A stretch of DNA of 64,000 bases from Paraeggerthella hominis (GTDB lineage: Bacteria; Actinomycetota; Coriobacteriia; Coriobacteriales; Eggerthellaceae), in NCBI RefSeq assembly GCF_021044775.1, contig NZ_JAJNOQ010000009.1, positions 52,773 through 116,772 of the forward strand. The letters run 5' to 3'. This document shows positions 43,399 to 52,493 of the stretch, one piece after another. Position 1 is the stretch's first letter. Each line of letters opens with the position of its first letter. The notes below the pieces were generated by a model. That model did not search any database. It was not told the DNA's origin and saw only the letters and a program-made list of their open reading frames with translations. The translations under genes were made by a program, and so were the position numbers.

Positions 43399-44388
43399 CT
43401 AGTTGTTGCGCTCGCAAGACATAGTTATCGCATGATTGGATTTTTTAGCTTCCTGTCTCCATTCTGAGAAATGCTTCCGGCATTCTTGAGCGCTCTTTTT
43501 GCTGTACCTAAGATCTTTAAAGCCGTCGTGATAAAAAGATATGACTTTTTCGAGCACTCGATCAGGCATATCTTTAAACCTTCCAGATTCTTTTAATGAT
43601 AGCAGCATGGAATCGATCGCTGTTTCAGATGCGACTTTTTCAATGGGATCGGCTCCGAAGGTCCAACCGTATGCTCCAGTTGATGAAGTCCATTTTCCAG
43701 AGGCAGCATCTATGAGGTGGCATATGTTGACCGGGTCTTTTTTGATCAGGCTATTCCAGTATTCGACAAAATCCGGTTCGTCAAAACAGGACCATAGATA
43801 CATGAGCATGTAGAGTTTTTCGTTGAAGCAAAAACTGTCGGATTCTCTTAACTTCTTAAGCCTGTCAATAAATGCGCCTTCAACTCTTACGAGTCCATCC
43901 AGGCTCAAATGTTGTTTTGCTTCATCGGAAGACTCTGCAGCTAATCTTCCATGAGCGAGTTCTTCGCCATTGATGAATGCTGAAAAAGCTGCTAGTGCGT
44001 CTAGGTTCATGTTCGATATAGCATCCAGAACTTTTGCCTCGGTGCTTTGTTTGCCGATTTTCTCAAACAGTTTTTCGAAAATGTATTCAATCTTTCCGTT
44101 GGGTGTTACGAAGCCAAGCAATCCCTCCGTTTCCTCTGTATTCTGCCCTAAAAGATAAAAGAGAAGAGGAATTAGTTGGTCTAATATTGTGCTGCTCAGC
44201 AAATCAACTCGGCAATCTATTTCTTCAAGAAAAACGAGAAGAGTGTTTTGGCCGATGCTGGCGTCTGCAAGTTCTTTTAACTGGTTGGTGTTTCCCTCGT
44301 AAAGAGCGTTCGCGATATTTCGATTGGACAGCCATGTTTCTTCCGATCGCCCGCTAAAATAACCCTCAAAAAGCTCTTTATGACACAC
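43399..44388 (-). pseudogene. Truncated gene: C-terminal part of a large protein (possibly KAP-like NTPase)
   Basis: A 329-residue open frame of low GC, unlike its neighbours, with no proper start: the first GTG is inside the read-through from the truncated parB. The sequence is helical and charged (DLLSSTILDQLIPLLFYLLG and FVTPNGKIEYIFEKLFEKIG). It reminds me of the C-terminal part of KAP-family P-loop NTPases, but no ATP-binding motif is present, and the match is weak. The 5' part is missing at a junction near 44390, where GC-rich parB sequence begins. Confidence 0.55.
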
Positions 44389-44602
44389 CCTGCGTTCGCG
44401 CCAGTGGTCGGCCGTCCTCGCGTATGGACTCGGCGAGCTCGGCTATCCCCGTTGGGTCCATGGAGTAGGCGGCGTTCGCCGGGTGGTCGGCGATGTCGGC
44501 CACCGCTATCTCGGACACCGGGTAGCGCCCGCGGGTGCGCGACGCGCCGTCGAGAAGCCCCGTGATGGTGAAGCCCGCGGCCACCTGGCTAGGCGAGCTC
44601 AC
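44378..44602 (-). pseudogene. Truncated ParB-like protein
   Basis: From a GTG at 44600-44602, overlapping the end of parA, 74 residues are open. They include the start of a ParB/Spo0J nuclease-type domain (YPVSEIAVADIADHPANAAY, then GIAELAESIREDG). ParB is normally several times longer, with an HTH domain; here the frame runs into the low-GC segment and stops at 44378. This is a 3'-truncated parB, expected to be non-functional in partition. Confidence 0.7.
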
Positions 44603-45353
44603 GGGACACCTCGTCGGCGAGAGCTTCGTAGTCGCGTGCGGGGCGGCTCCCCGGCTCGAAGGCCGCCACCGGCTTCCATTGCCAGCTGCCCTCGCAGACC
44701 TTGCTGCTCGCGTGGATGACCGTCTCGAACTGCTCGCCCGGGAAGAACCCGTCGAGCACGGCCGCGCCCGTGGCCTCGGCGTTGGTCATGCGGCCGGGCA
44801 CGCAGGTGCGCAGTATCTTCCATCTGGGCGTGGGCATGCGCAGAGCGTCCGCGATGGAGCGCGTCGCCTCCACGGTGAGCGCCGTGCCGCGCATCACGGT
44901 GGAGTCGAGCTTCACGGGGATGACGACCATGCCGCCCTCCGTTGCGGCGAGGTAGGCGTTGAAGGCGAGCCTGCGCATCACGGGGCTGCAGTCGATGAGG
45001 CAGACGTCGTAGGAGCCCGAGGCGTCGTCGAGGGCGAACTTGAGGCGCTGCTCGCGCAGGAGCATCTCGTTCTGGTCGACGAGGTCGATGGTCGAGGCCA
45101 CCACGTCGAGGCCCTCCCCGGCGGCGTAAGCGACCTCTTCCACGGGCGCGCCGCCGTAGAGCAGCTCGACCGAGGTGCGGCGCTCGGAGGCGGCGCGGTC
45201 GTAGAGGCCGAAGAAGTCGGTGGCAGACGCCTGCGGGTCGAGGTCGACGAGCAGGGTCCGAAGGCCCCTGGCGGCGAAGATGGCCGCCAGGTTGACGGCG
45301 GTCGTCGTCTTGCCGACGCCGCCCTTGTAGTTGGAAATGGCTATCGTGCGCAT
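44589..45353 (-). CDS. parA: ParA-family partition ATPase
   Basis: A 254-residue ParA/Soj ATPase with deviant Walker A ISNYKGGVGKTTTAVNLAA at residue 5, LLVDLDPQASATDFFG (about 36) and the switch region DVCLIDCSPVMRRL (about 115). Length and lack of an N-terminal HTH fit type Ib/chromosomal-like ParA of plasmids and integrative elements. The start at 45353 (MRTIAIS) has AGAGAGGACG; its stop overlaps the ParB-like start. Two CGTAC-N6-GTACG sites lie upstream. It suggests the island once had or has an extrachromosomal phase. Confidence 0.88.
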   Translation of the reverse strand: MRTIAISNYKGGVGKTTTAVNLAAIFAARGLRTLLVDLDPQASATDFFGLYDRAASERRTSVELLYGGAPVEEVAYAAGEGLDVVASTIDLVDQNEMLLREQRLKFALDDASGSYDVCLIDCSPVMRRLAFNAYLAATEGGMVVIPVKLDSTVMRGTALTVEATRSIADALRMPTPRWKILRTCVPGRMTNAEATGAAVLDGFFPGEQFETVIHASSKVCEGSWQWKPVAAFEPGSRPARDYEALADEVSRELA

Positions 45354-45435
45354 GGGTCGCGTCCTCTCTAGCGTGGGGCGCGCCTCGCCGCATCCGGTCC
45401 GGCGCGCCCCGAGTCTCGGAGCGTCGGGACAAAAC

Positions 45436-45451
45436 CGTACGGATTTGTCCG
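45436..45451. promoter_or_regulatory. Operator-like site CGTAC-N6-GTCCG upstream of parA
   Basis: CGTAC-GGATTT-GTCCG matches the sites at 60849-60929 with one mismatch. It lies about 85 bp upstream of the parA start. Confidence 0.55.
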
Positions 45452-45462
45452 ACAAGCGGAGT

Positions 45463-45502
45463 GTACCACGAAAACGTACGTATATGTACGTTTTCGTGGT
45501 AC
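45463..45502. promoter_or_regulatory. 40-bp palindrome with CGTAC-N6-GTACG core upstream of parA
   Basis: GTACCACGAAAACGTAC and its exact complement (17-bp arms) flank GTATAT. The core 45475-45490 is a perfect CGTAC-N6-GTACG. It sits between parA and the nuclease-like gene, both on the minus strand, and may be an operator, a partition site, or also a terminator for the upstream gene. Confidence 0.65.
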
Positions 45503-45558
45503 AGGGGCCGGTTTCGGGGGAAAGCCCGGCCCCGGGAGCCCGGGGCCGGGCGCGCCGC

Positions 45559-45930
45559 CTAGGAGAGCGGCTCCATCTCGCCGAAGCAGTTGATGTGGTG
45601 GCGAAGGAGTGCGCGGTTCTCCTTGACGACCATCATCGCCACCTCGTCGAAGCGGACCGGGGTGTCGGCGTAGTCGTCGCCGTTGCCGGCGAGCCACCTC
45701 GCCGCCAGCGCCTCGCGCAGCCCGCGCGCCCTGTGGGCCTCGGGGAAGCCGTCCGTCCCGATCCGGACCGTGGCGTCGACGAAGACCAGGGTCCCGTCCT
45801 CGTCCACCGCCACGAGGTCGATCCCGCCGATGCCCTCGGGTCCCTGCCAGGCCTCGTCGACGATCTCGTAGCCCTTGCGCTCGAGGAAGGCCTTGACCGC
45901 GCCCATCGCCTTTTCCTTCATGTCGTTCAT
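45559..45930 (-). CDS. YraN-like (UPF0102) predicted nuclease
   Basis: A 123-residue protein with a PD-(D/E)XK-like core: AVKAFLERKGYEIVDEAWQG, GGIDLVAVDEDGTLVFVDAT (the Asp and the x-V-D at the E-x-K position), then a RARGLREALAARWL helix. It resembles the YraN/UPF0102 endonuclease-fold family, though the E-x-K is altered to V-D-A. The ATG at 45928-45930 has AAGGAGCAAGAC. It lies upstream of parA on the same strand and is probably part of the mobile element. Confidence 0.7.
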   Translation of the reverse strand: MNDMKEKAMGAVKAFLERKGYEIVDEAWQGPEGIGGIDLVAVDEDGTLVFVDATVRIGTDGFPEAHRARGLREALAARWLAGNGDDYADTPVRFDEVAMMVVKENRALLRHHINCFGEMEPLS

Positions 45931-46477
45931 GTCTTGCTCCTTAGACTCTGAGGCCCGCCCCTGTGGCGTGCCTTGCGCCGCGTGAGTCGCATGCAGCGCG
46001 GGCGTGCCTGCAAGGGAGGAAGCGAAGTCAGGCATGGAAATAGAAGTCTCCCGACGGCAGTTTTTCGCGTTGTTCGCGCGCGGAGCGCATGGGGCGAAGA
46101 ACCCGAAAAAGTGTCGCGGCCCTTGCTGGCCGCCTGCCGGCGTGCGACCCTGCGCGTCCAAGGAGCGCCGGGGCGGGTATTCGGATCAAAGGGGCGCAGG
46201 CGTGCGGCATGGAATCCGGCGTGGGCGCCGAGACCCTCCGGGCATGGGATGCGGCCCATCGGCGGTTGCTGGGCTCCCGCGGGGATTGACGACGACGTCG
46301 TGGCGGGGACGGAGGCGGGTTCCCGAGTCGCGGCGCCGCGGCATGAGTCGGGACGGACGGCTTTCCCGTGCCGCTTGCGGCCGATATGCGCACGGGACCG
46401 CGGGCGGCGAGATGGTTCTCCGCATGGAACGGCTACGGTGCTGCGCGACACGTCCGTTGAGAGAAGGAGGCGAGCTG
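45931..46477. other. 547-bp GC-rich gap without a supported gene
   Basis: Long open frames cross this stretch on both strands, a result of high GC, but lack ribosome-binding sites and have Arg/Pro/Gly-rich composition. A piece at about 46034 reading EVSRRQFFALFARG looks like a Tat motif but is not followed by a signal-peptide-like sequence. Confidence 0.4.
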
Positions 46478-46753
46478 ATGTTGAGCCACGAAGAGAAGTT
46501 GGAGCGCATCGAGCTCATCGATGCCGTGTGCGATGCCGGGAGGCTGGCGAGGGGCCTGGACCAGCTGCTCGAGTCCCTGGCGCATGCCGACCAGCTGGAC
46601 CCGCTCGACGTCGAGGGGATTCTGGCCCTGAAGTCGATAAGTGAGAGGTGCGCCGAGCGCATCGGCGACGCCGCGCGAATCTTGGAGGCTCAGAACGAGG
46701 TTCTCTACGCCGAGGAATGGGCAAACGCCAAACCTCGCGAAAACGAGAGATGA
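46478..46753 (+). CDS. Small helical protein of the mobile element
   Basis: A 91-residue acidic, helical protein (LSHEEKLERIELIDAVCDAG, then LDQLLESLAHADQLDPLDVE) with a very good AAGGAGGCGAGCTG ribosome-binding site before the ATG at 46478. I do not recognise the family. Its C-terminal part shares NEVLYAEE with the remnant at 42967-43200, so it belongs to a family carried by mobile elements of this lineage. It precedes the RHH-helicase operon. Confidence 0.7.
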   Translation: MLSHEEKLERIELIDAVCDAGRLARGLDQLLESLAHADQLDPLDVEGILALKSISERCAERIGDAARILEAQNEVLYAEEWANAKPRENER

Positions 46754-46871
46754 GGACCCGAACGAAAGCGGCCATCCAAGCCCGATCAGGGCGTCCATCG
46801 CCGTCCGCGCTCATATAAAGCCTGGACATCGGCTGTCCTCGCATTCCCAGTGCCGCCGCGTGCCGTCGCGT

Positions 46872-46900
46872 TATAATGCTGCAAACGCATTTGTATTGCA
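46872..46900 (+). promoter_or_regulatory. Promoter and possible operator of the RHH-helicase operon
   Basis: A perfect -10 TATAAT (46872-46877) is followed by TGCAA (46880-46884) and TTGCA (46896-46900), an inverted repeat over the transcription start. An RHH protein encoded 22 bp later could bind it. Confidence 0.5.
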
Positions 46901-46921
46901 TTTCGAGCGATGGGAGCGCAG

Positions 46922-47134
46922 ATGCCCGACAGCTACAAGGAGCTCATCAAGAGCAATCCCGACGAGACCGAGATCAGAAGCTTCCTGGTGGACGGCGACC
47001 AGGTCTCCGTGACCCTGCGCATCCCCGACACCCTGCGCGACGCGGCGAAGGAGGAGGCGGCCCTGCGGGGCATGAGCTTCTCCGCCTTCGTGCGCACCTG
47101 CATGATCGAAGAGCTCGCGAAAAAGGGGGCATAG
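46922..47134 (+). CDS. Ribbon-helix-helix (CopG-like) regulator
   Basis: A 70-residue protein with an RHH fold at its C-terminal half (VSVTLRIPDTLRDAAKEEAA, then LRGMSFSAFVRTCMIEEL). Such proteins are dimeric DNA-binding regulators, often antitoxins or autoregulators. It ends 4 bp before the helicase gene, so the two are coupled. Start at 46922 with GGGAGCGC; 46910 is an alternative. No toxin is adjacent, so control of the helicase operon is more likely than a toxin-antitoxin role. Confidence 0.8.
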   Translation: MPDSYKELIKSNPDETEIRSFLVDGDQVSVTLRIPDTLRDAAKEEAALRGMSFSAFVRTCMIEELAKKGA

Positions 47135-47138
47135 AGGC

Positions 47139-49752
47139 GTGAAGTCGCTAAGCAACGTCGGCGCGGAGCGCCTGGGAGACGCCCTCGGCGAATCCATCGA
47201 CGACGGCGCGAAGTTGTCGATAATCAGCTCGTATTTCACCGTGTTCGCCTACGGGGAGCTCAAAGAGGAGCTCTCCAAGGTCGACGAGGTGCGCTTCCTG
47301 TTCAGCGAGCCCACCTTCATCAAGCGCATGGCCGACTCGAAGGAGCCGCGCGAGTTCGAGGTAGCCCGCCGCGCGCGCGAGGTCGGCGTCGGCGGCTCGG
47401 GGCTCGAGCTCACGCTGCGCAACAACCTAAACCAACGCGCGCTCGCCCGCGAATGCGCCGAGTGGATCCGCGAGAAGGGCGTCTTCAAGTCCGCCAAGAC
47501 GTCCGGCGCCATTCAGCCGGGCGGCACCTACGTGGTGGAGAACCCATCCGGCGACGACCACGCCTTCATGGGCGCCGCCGCGAACTTCACGCAGGAGGGC
47601 CTCGGCTACGAGCGCCGTCCGGGAACCGTGACCTGCGTGAGCCATTTCGAGAACGCGACCGAGGCCGTCGGCCTCAAGATGATGTTCGAGTCGGTCTGGG
47701 ACAACCCTGCCATGGTCGAGGAGGTCACCGCGCAGGTGGCCGCCCAGGTCGAGACGCTCTACCGCGAGAACCCGCCCGAGTTCATCTATTTCCTGACCCT
47801 GTACCACCTGTTCCGCGACTTCATGGAGGACGACGAGGACAACGGCATCCGCCCCGGCCTCAAGTTCGAGGAGTCCGTGGTCTGGAGCAAGCTCTACGAC
47901 TTCCAGAAGGACGCCGTCGTGGGCGCCATCCGCAAGCTGGAGAAGTACAAGGGCTGCATCATCGCCGACTCGGTGGGCCTGGGCAAGACCTACGAGGCGC
48001 TCGCCGTCATGAAGTACTACCAGGAGCGCAACGACCGCATCCTCGTGCTGTGCCCGAAGCGCCTGCGGGACAACTGGACCCTGTGGACGCAGGACAACGA
48101 CGACCGCAACCCGCTGGCCGACGACCGCTTCAGCTACACGGTGCTCAACCACACCGACCTGTCGCGCTACCACGGCATGAGCGGCGAGGTGGACCTCGAG
48201 CACCTGCGCTGGGGCCACTTCGACCTCCTCGTCATCGACGAGAGCCACAACTTCAGGAACAAGAGCACCGACGCGGACAAGACCGACCGCTACACGCGCC
48301 TCATCGAGGACGTCATCAAGTCGGGCCAGCGCACGAAGGTGCTCATGCTCTCTGCCACCCCGGTGAACAACCGCCTGCTCGACCTGCGAAACCAGATCGA
48401 GCTCATCACCGAGGGAGACGACGCGTACCTCGCCGATACCGATGGCATCCCGTCGATCACCCACGTGACGCGCGTCGCCCAGCAGAGGTTCAACGAGTGG
48501 AGCAAGCTCTCCGACTCCGAGCGCACGACCGAGAGCTTCGTGAACGCGGTGAACGCCGACTACTTCAAGCTGCTCGACGTGCTGACCATCGCGCGCAGCC
48601 GCAAGCACATCACGAAGTACTACGGCGCCGCGAGCGGTACCTTCCCGGCGCGCCGGCCGCCCCTGTCGTTTCAGACGCCCATTGACCTAGAAGGCGAGCT
48701 GCCGCCGATTGCCGTGCTCAACGACATGATCGCCCAGCTCACGTTCGCCCAGTACCAGGTGCTCTCCTACGTGCGCGCCGACCAGCGCCGCAAGTACGAG
48801 GACCGCTACGGGGACACGTGGGGCAAGGACTTCGAGAGCCAGGTCCACCGCACGACGGCGGTGGCCAACCTCATGCGCGTCAACGTCCTCAAGCGCATGG
48901 AGTCCTCCGTGAACAGCTTCCGCATCACGCTGCGACGAATCCTCGACGGCTGCGTCGACCTGCGCGCGAGGCTCGACGCCGACGCGTCGGGGGTCGCCTA
49001 CGGCACCGAGGGCCTCGAGGACGGGTTCGACGACGACGATGCCGAGGAGTTCGAGGCCGGCGGCAAGGTGCGAGTCGACCTGCGAGACGTCGACGCCCTG
49101 CGCCTGGGCCAGGACCTCGACTTCGACATCCAGGTGCTCCGGGCCCTGCTAACCTATGCCGACGCGGTGACGCCCGAGCGCGACGCCAAGCTCGTGAAGC
49201 TGCGCGACTTCATCGCGGGCAAGGTCAGCGAGCCGTACAACCCCGGCAACCGCAAGGTGCTGGTGTTCAGCGCGTTCGCCGACACGACGGCGTACCTTTT
49301 CGAGCAGCTGGCGCCCTGGCTGAAGCGCGAGCTCGGAATCGAGTGCGCCGAGGTGGCGGGCAGCTCCAACCGGACCTACTCGCTGAAGCTTCCCAGGACC
49401 ACCTTCGAGAACATCCTCGCGAGGTTCTCTCCCGTCTCAAAGGAGCTGCCGGAGAGCCAGCGGGAGCTCGGCGAGATCGACGTCGTCTTCGCGACGGACT
49501 GCATCTCCGAGGGCCAGAACCTGCAGGACTGCGACTGCCTGGTGAACTACGACATCCACTGGAACCCCGTGCGTATCATCCAGCGCTTCGGCCGCATCGA
49601 CCGCCTGGGATCGAAGAACTCCCAGATCCAGCTGGTCAACTTCTGGCCGGACATCGCGCTCGACGAGTACATCCAGCTCGAGGGCCGCGTGAAGGGGCGC
49701 ATGGCGCTGCTCGACGCGTCGGCAACCGGCGAGGAGAACGTGCTGGAGGCCA
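47139..49752 (+). pseudogene. PLD-SNF2 helicase of a type III-like defence system, 3' truncated
   Basis: From a GTG at 47139 about 871 native residues remain. The N-terminal part (to about 200) is a degenerate phospholipase-D-like domain (SIISSYFTVFAYGELKEEL, HAFMGAAANFTQEGL). The SNF2/DEAD helicase follows: ADSVGLGKTYEA (about 278), VIDESHNF (about 366), LSATPVNN (about 404), VFATDCISEGQNLQ (about 785) and IIQRFGRIDRLGS (about 811). From about 49752 the sequence turns low-GC and the frame ends in foreign DNA at 49898. The last part of the protein is lost, though all helicase motifs stay, so residual activity cannot be excluded. Confidence 0.85.
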
Positions 49753-49878
49753 ATGCATTATCCCAAAATTGTGCGTTCTCCTCCCAGATTTTTTTACTTT
49801 CCTCTGTTCCCATGTTCTCTCCCACTCCCCAAATTTGCTTTTTTGCTTCCATTAAATCTTCCTTACTATATTCCATTG
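49753..49878 (-). pseudogene. 5' fragment of a SAM methyltransferase gene (tet(W) companion)
   Basis: From ATG at 49876-49878 (ribosome-binding site GGAGGGTAACA) the minus strand reads MEYSKEDLMEAKKQIWGVGE and FWDNA before meeting GC-rich helicase DNA at about 49752. From memory an intact methyltransferase-type ORF of this kind follows tet(W) in several gut species. Only about 42 residues remain. Confidence 0.6.
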
Positions 49879-49926
49879 TTACCCTCCATAACTTCTGATT
49901 GTTGCCGTCTTGACGATTATGTATCT

Positions 49927-51846
49927 TTACATTACCTTCTGAAACATATGGCGCACCTTGTCCAGGCGGCTGTTTGGACGGCGGGGCTGGATGACCGGCT
50001 GACCGACAGCGGCCTGATATCCTTTCAGCTCTGTAAGGCATACGCTCCGCCCGTTGGTGTAAAAGGCCAGATCAGTACGGTATGCCTGTATACAGCGGGC
50101 GGGAATCTCGCCAGTAAAGACAACTTCATCCTTTTTTACCTGGGCCGTTTCGATGGTGGCACAGTATTTCGGTGCATCATGATAAGCCCTGGAAAGGTAT
50201 TCCTGGGGCGCATAGAGGATGAAGGAGAGATAAGGTTCCAGCAGCTGCGTCCCCGATTCCTTCAATGCCTGTTCCAATACAATCGGGGCCAATGAGCGGA
50301 AGTCCGCCGGCGTGCTGACCGGACTGTAATAAAGCCCGTATTCAAAGCAAATCTTACAGTCCGTTACGTTCCAGCCGAACAAGCCCTGCTCCAGCCCGTA
50401 ACGGATACCATCCCTGACAGCGTTTTGAAAACTCTGGTTCAAGTATCCCAGCGAAACCCGGCTCTCGTATTGTACACCGGAGCCAAGCGAGAGTGGTGTA
50501 ACAGACAGTCCTATGGATGCCCAAAACGGGTTGGGCGGCACCTCGATATGGATGGTGTGGCTGGCTGCTTTGAGCGGCCGCTCCATATAAATGACGGAGG
50601 GTTCCTTTACCACTGTTTCAAGCTTGTATTTTTCCGACAGCAAAGCGGAAACAACCTCCAACTGCACCCGGCCCAAAAAAGAAAGAATGATCTCATGGGT
50701 GATGGAATCCAATTCGCAACGCAAAAGCGGGTCAGTATCCGCAAGTTGCGTAAGAGCGTCCAGCAGCCGTTCTCTTTGCGCTGCCGTTTTCGGCGCAATC
50801 GTCGTCCGCAGCATGGGGAGGGGGTCCTCGCGCCACCTTTTACGAGGGAGCCGGGTTTGGTCCCCTAATACATCGTTTAACCTCACGCTGTCGCTGGGAA
50901 GGATAACAATTTCACCCTGATAAGCGGTGTCTGTCCGAACAATTTCCCCTTTGGATGGAATACGCATCTCTGTGATTTTCAGCTTTTCTCTCCCGGCCAG
51001 GGCCACCGTATCCCGCAGGCGCAGCGTTCCGCTGTATAACCGTAGATAGACACGCCGCTGGCCGCAATCGGTGTACTCAACCTTGAAAACGCTGCCGCAT
51101 AGGGCGGCGCCCCCCTGTTCCCCAATCGGTTGGAACAGCCCTGTCACCGCATCCATCAACGGTTGAATGCCAAGGCCATTTTTGGCGCTGCCATGATAGA
51201 CTGGGAACAGGGAGGCGTCTTGAACCCGCTGCTGTTCCTCCCGCGCAAGTTTTTCCCGGCTGATTGGTTCTCCTGCGATATACTTTTCCAATAATTCATC
51301 GTTATTTTCGATGACCGCATCCCATGCTTCTATGTCGGTATTTTCCTCCAGGACTATTTCCGGGGACAGCGACACCGTCTGCTTGATGATAATATCGGCG
51401 GAGAGCTTATCCCGAACAGACTGAACCACGCTCTGCAAATCAACGCCAGCCTGGTCGATCTTGTTGATAAAGATAACGGTGGGAATGTTCATTTTCCGCA
51501 GGGCATGGAACAGAATACGGGTCTGGGCCTGCACGCCATCTTTAGCGGAGATCACCAAGATGGCCCCATCTAAAACAGCCAAAGAGCGGTACACCTCCGC
51601 CAAAAAATCCATGTGGCCGGGCGTATCCACAATGTTAACTTTACATCTGTGCCACTGGAAGGAAGTGACTGCCGCTTGAATGGTAATCCCACGCTGCCGC
51701 TCCAAAAACATGGTGTCCGTCCTCGTTGTCCCTTTTTCGACGCTCCCCGGTTCTGAAATGGCTCCGCTGGCATATAGCAGGCTCTCCGTCAAGGTCGTCT
51801 TTCCAGCGTCTACATGGGCAAGAATTCCAATATTGATTATTTTCAT
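49927..51846 (-). CDS. tet(W): Tetracycline resistance ribosomal protection protein Tet(W)
   Basis: A 639-residue EF-G-like GTPase that removes tetracycline from the ribosome. G-domain motifs: AHVDAGKTTL (G1), RGITI (G2), DTPGHMDF (G3), NKID (G4). The full length, the N-terminus GILAHVDAGKTTLTESLLYA and the C-terminus RLDKVRHMFQKVM match Tet(W) as I remember it, and differ from Tet(M) and Tet(O). GC is about 50%, lower than the surroundings. ATG at 51844-51846 has GGAGGACAATC. It is preceded by an attenuator leader and is complete, so resistance is expected. It lies inside the defence operon in the opposite direction. Confidence 0.96.
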   Translation of the reverse strand: MKIINIGILAHVDAGKTTLTESLLYASGAISEPGSVEKGTTRTDTMFLERQRGITIQAAVTSFQWHRCKVNIVDTPGHMDFLAEVYRSLAVLDGAILVISAKDGVQAQTRILFHALRKMNIPTVIFINKIDQAGVDLQSVVQSVRDKLSADIIIKQTVSLSPEIVLEENTDIEAWDAVIENNDELLEKYIAGEPISREKLAREEQQRVQDASLFPVYHGSAKNGLGIQPLMDAVTGLFQPIGEQGGAALCGSVFKVEYTDCGQRRVYLRLYSGTLRLRDTVALAGREKLKITEMRIPSKGEIVRTDTAYQGEIVILPSDSVRLNDVLGDQTRLPRKRWREDPLPMLRTTIAPKTAAQRERLLDALTQLADTDPLLRCELDSITHEIILSFLGRVQLEVVSALLSEKYKLETVVKEPSVIYMERPLKAASHTIHIEVPPNPFWASIGLSVTPLSLGSGVQYESRVSLGYLNQSFQNAVRDGIRYGLEQGLFGWNVTDCKICFEYGLYYSPVSTPADFRSLAPIVLEQALKESGTQLLEPYLSFILYAPQEYLSRAYHDAPKYCATIETAQVKKDEVVFTGEIPARCIQAYRTDLAFYTNGRSVCLTELKGYQAAVGQPVIQPRRPNSRLDKVRHMFQKVM

Positions 51847-51884
51847 GTGATTGTCCTCCCTTTACAGCCCCAAAGGGCATAAAA

Positions 51885-51919
51885 ATCCCCAGCAGTAAAA
51901 TACTTTTACCACTGGGGAT
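51885..51919 (-). terminator. Transcription attenuator in the tet(W) leader
   Basis: On the minus strand ATCCCCAG and CTGGGGAT pair around the region after the leader peptide and are followed by TTTTTA, an intrinsic terminator that overlaps the end of the leader ORF. This is the arrangement of Tet(M)/Tet(W)-type attenuation. Confidence 0.8.
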
Positions 51920-51950
51920 TATAAGTTGCGGACATACACATATACAGCAT
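51906..51950 (-). CDS. tet(W) leader peptide (14 aa)
   Basis: ATG at 51948-51950 begins a 14-codon frame MLYMCMSATYNPQW ending in TAA at 51906-51908, where the attenuator stem starts. Tetracycline-stalled ribosomes here would alter pairing and let RNA polymerase reach tet(W). Position and stem overlap are seen; the mechanism is known for this gene family. Confidence 0.75.
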   Translation of the reverse strand: MLYMCMSATYNPQW

Positions 51951-52207
51951 ACACCTGTTTGTGATTGCTGTTTTTGGGGATATGTCAAAATTGATAAGGC
52001 AAAAGTATTCTTAAATTGGGTACAAAAAACTAAGCCCCTACAAAAGGAGCTATCATAATCCTTTGTTCCCACTATTTGATTATAGTTTTATTTAAGAATA
52101 CCTTGCCGCATATTTTTTACTCCTTTTCTGGATTAAATCATTGTATCACATCAGTTTTAGGAAAGCAAGTACCTAAAAGAAATTTTTCTTCCCCTTATAT
52201 GTAACAA

Positions 52208-52306
52208 TCATACCGGCTTCCTAGCGTTCAGAATGTTTTCTGCTGTCTGCTGTGGTGTTTGGTTGGAATTGTCCAACCAAAAGCCGATCCGTGGTGTTGT
52301 CTGCAT
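52208..52306 (-). pseudogene. 3' fragment of a kinase-like gene
   Basis: The minus strand encodes MQTTPRIGFWLDNSNQTPQQ and about 12 further residues to a stop. LDNSNQTP is typical of the last part of small P-loop nucleotide/cytidylate-kinase-like proteins. The rest of the gene is missing. It is low-GC like the rest of the inserted segment. Confidence 0.4.
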
Positions 52307-52373
52307 TTTACTAAATACAAATTCAATGTATACAGAAAGATATAAGGAGTGGGAGGGATTCCGCCGTAGTTGG

Positions 52374-52413
52374 CATTGTAGGAAAATCCAAAAGTTTAGA
52401 TTTTCCCACAATG
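52374..52413. repeat. Inverted repeat near the right edge of the tet(W) segment
   Basis: CATTGTAGGAAAATC and GATTTTCCCACAATG are 15-bp arms with one mismatch around a 10-base centre. It may be a terminator or an end structure of the mobile segment. Confidence 0.45.
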
Positions 52414-52493
52414 CTTATCTTTTGGTCTTTGGTTCGGAATAGTGTAGTGCTGGCGGTCTATCTCTTGTTTTCGGTTGCTTGCTTCCTTACCGT

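Noticed and set aside
46004..46477. Open frame with Tat-like SRRQFF motif joined to the small helical protein
   Set aside because: No hydrophobic signal segment follows, composition is Arg/Gly/Pro-rich, and the small protein has its own excellent ribosome-binding site at 46478.
46922..47134. Antitoxin of a toxin-antitoxin pair
   Set aside because: The downstream partner is a helicase and not a toxin; regulator of the defence operon is the simpler reading.
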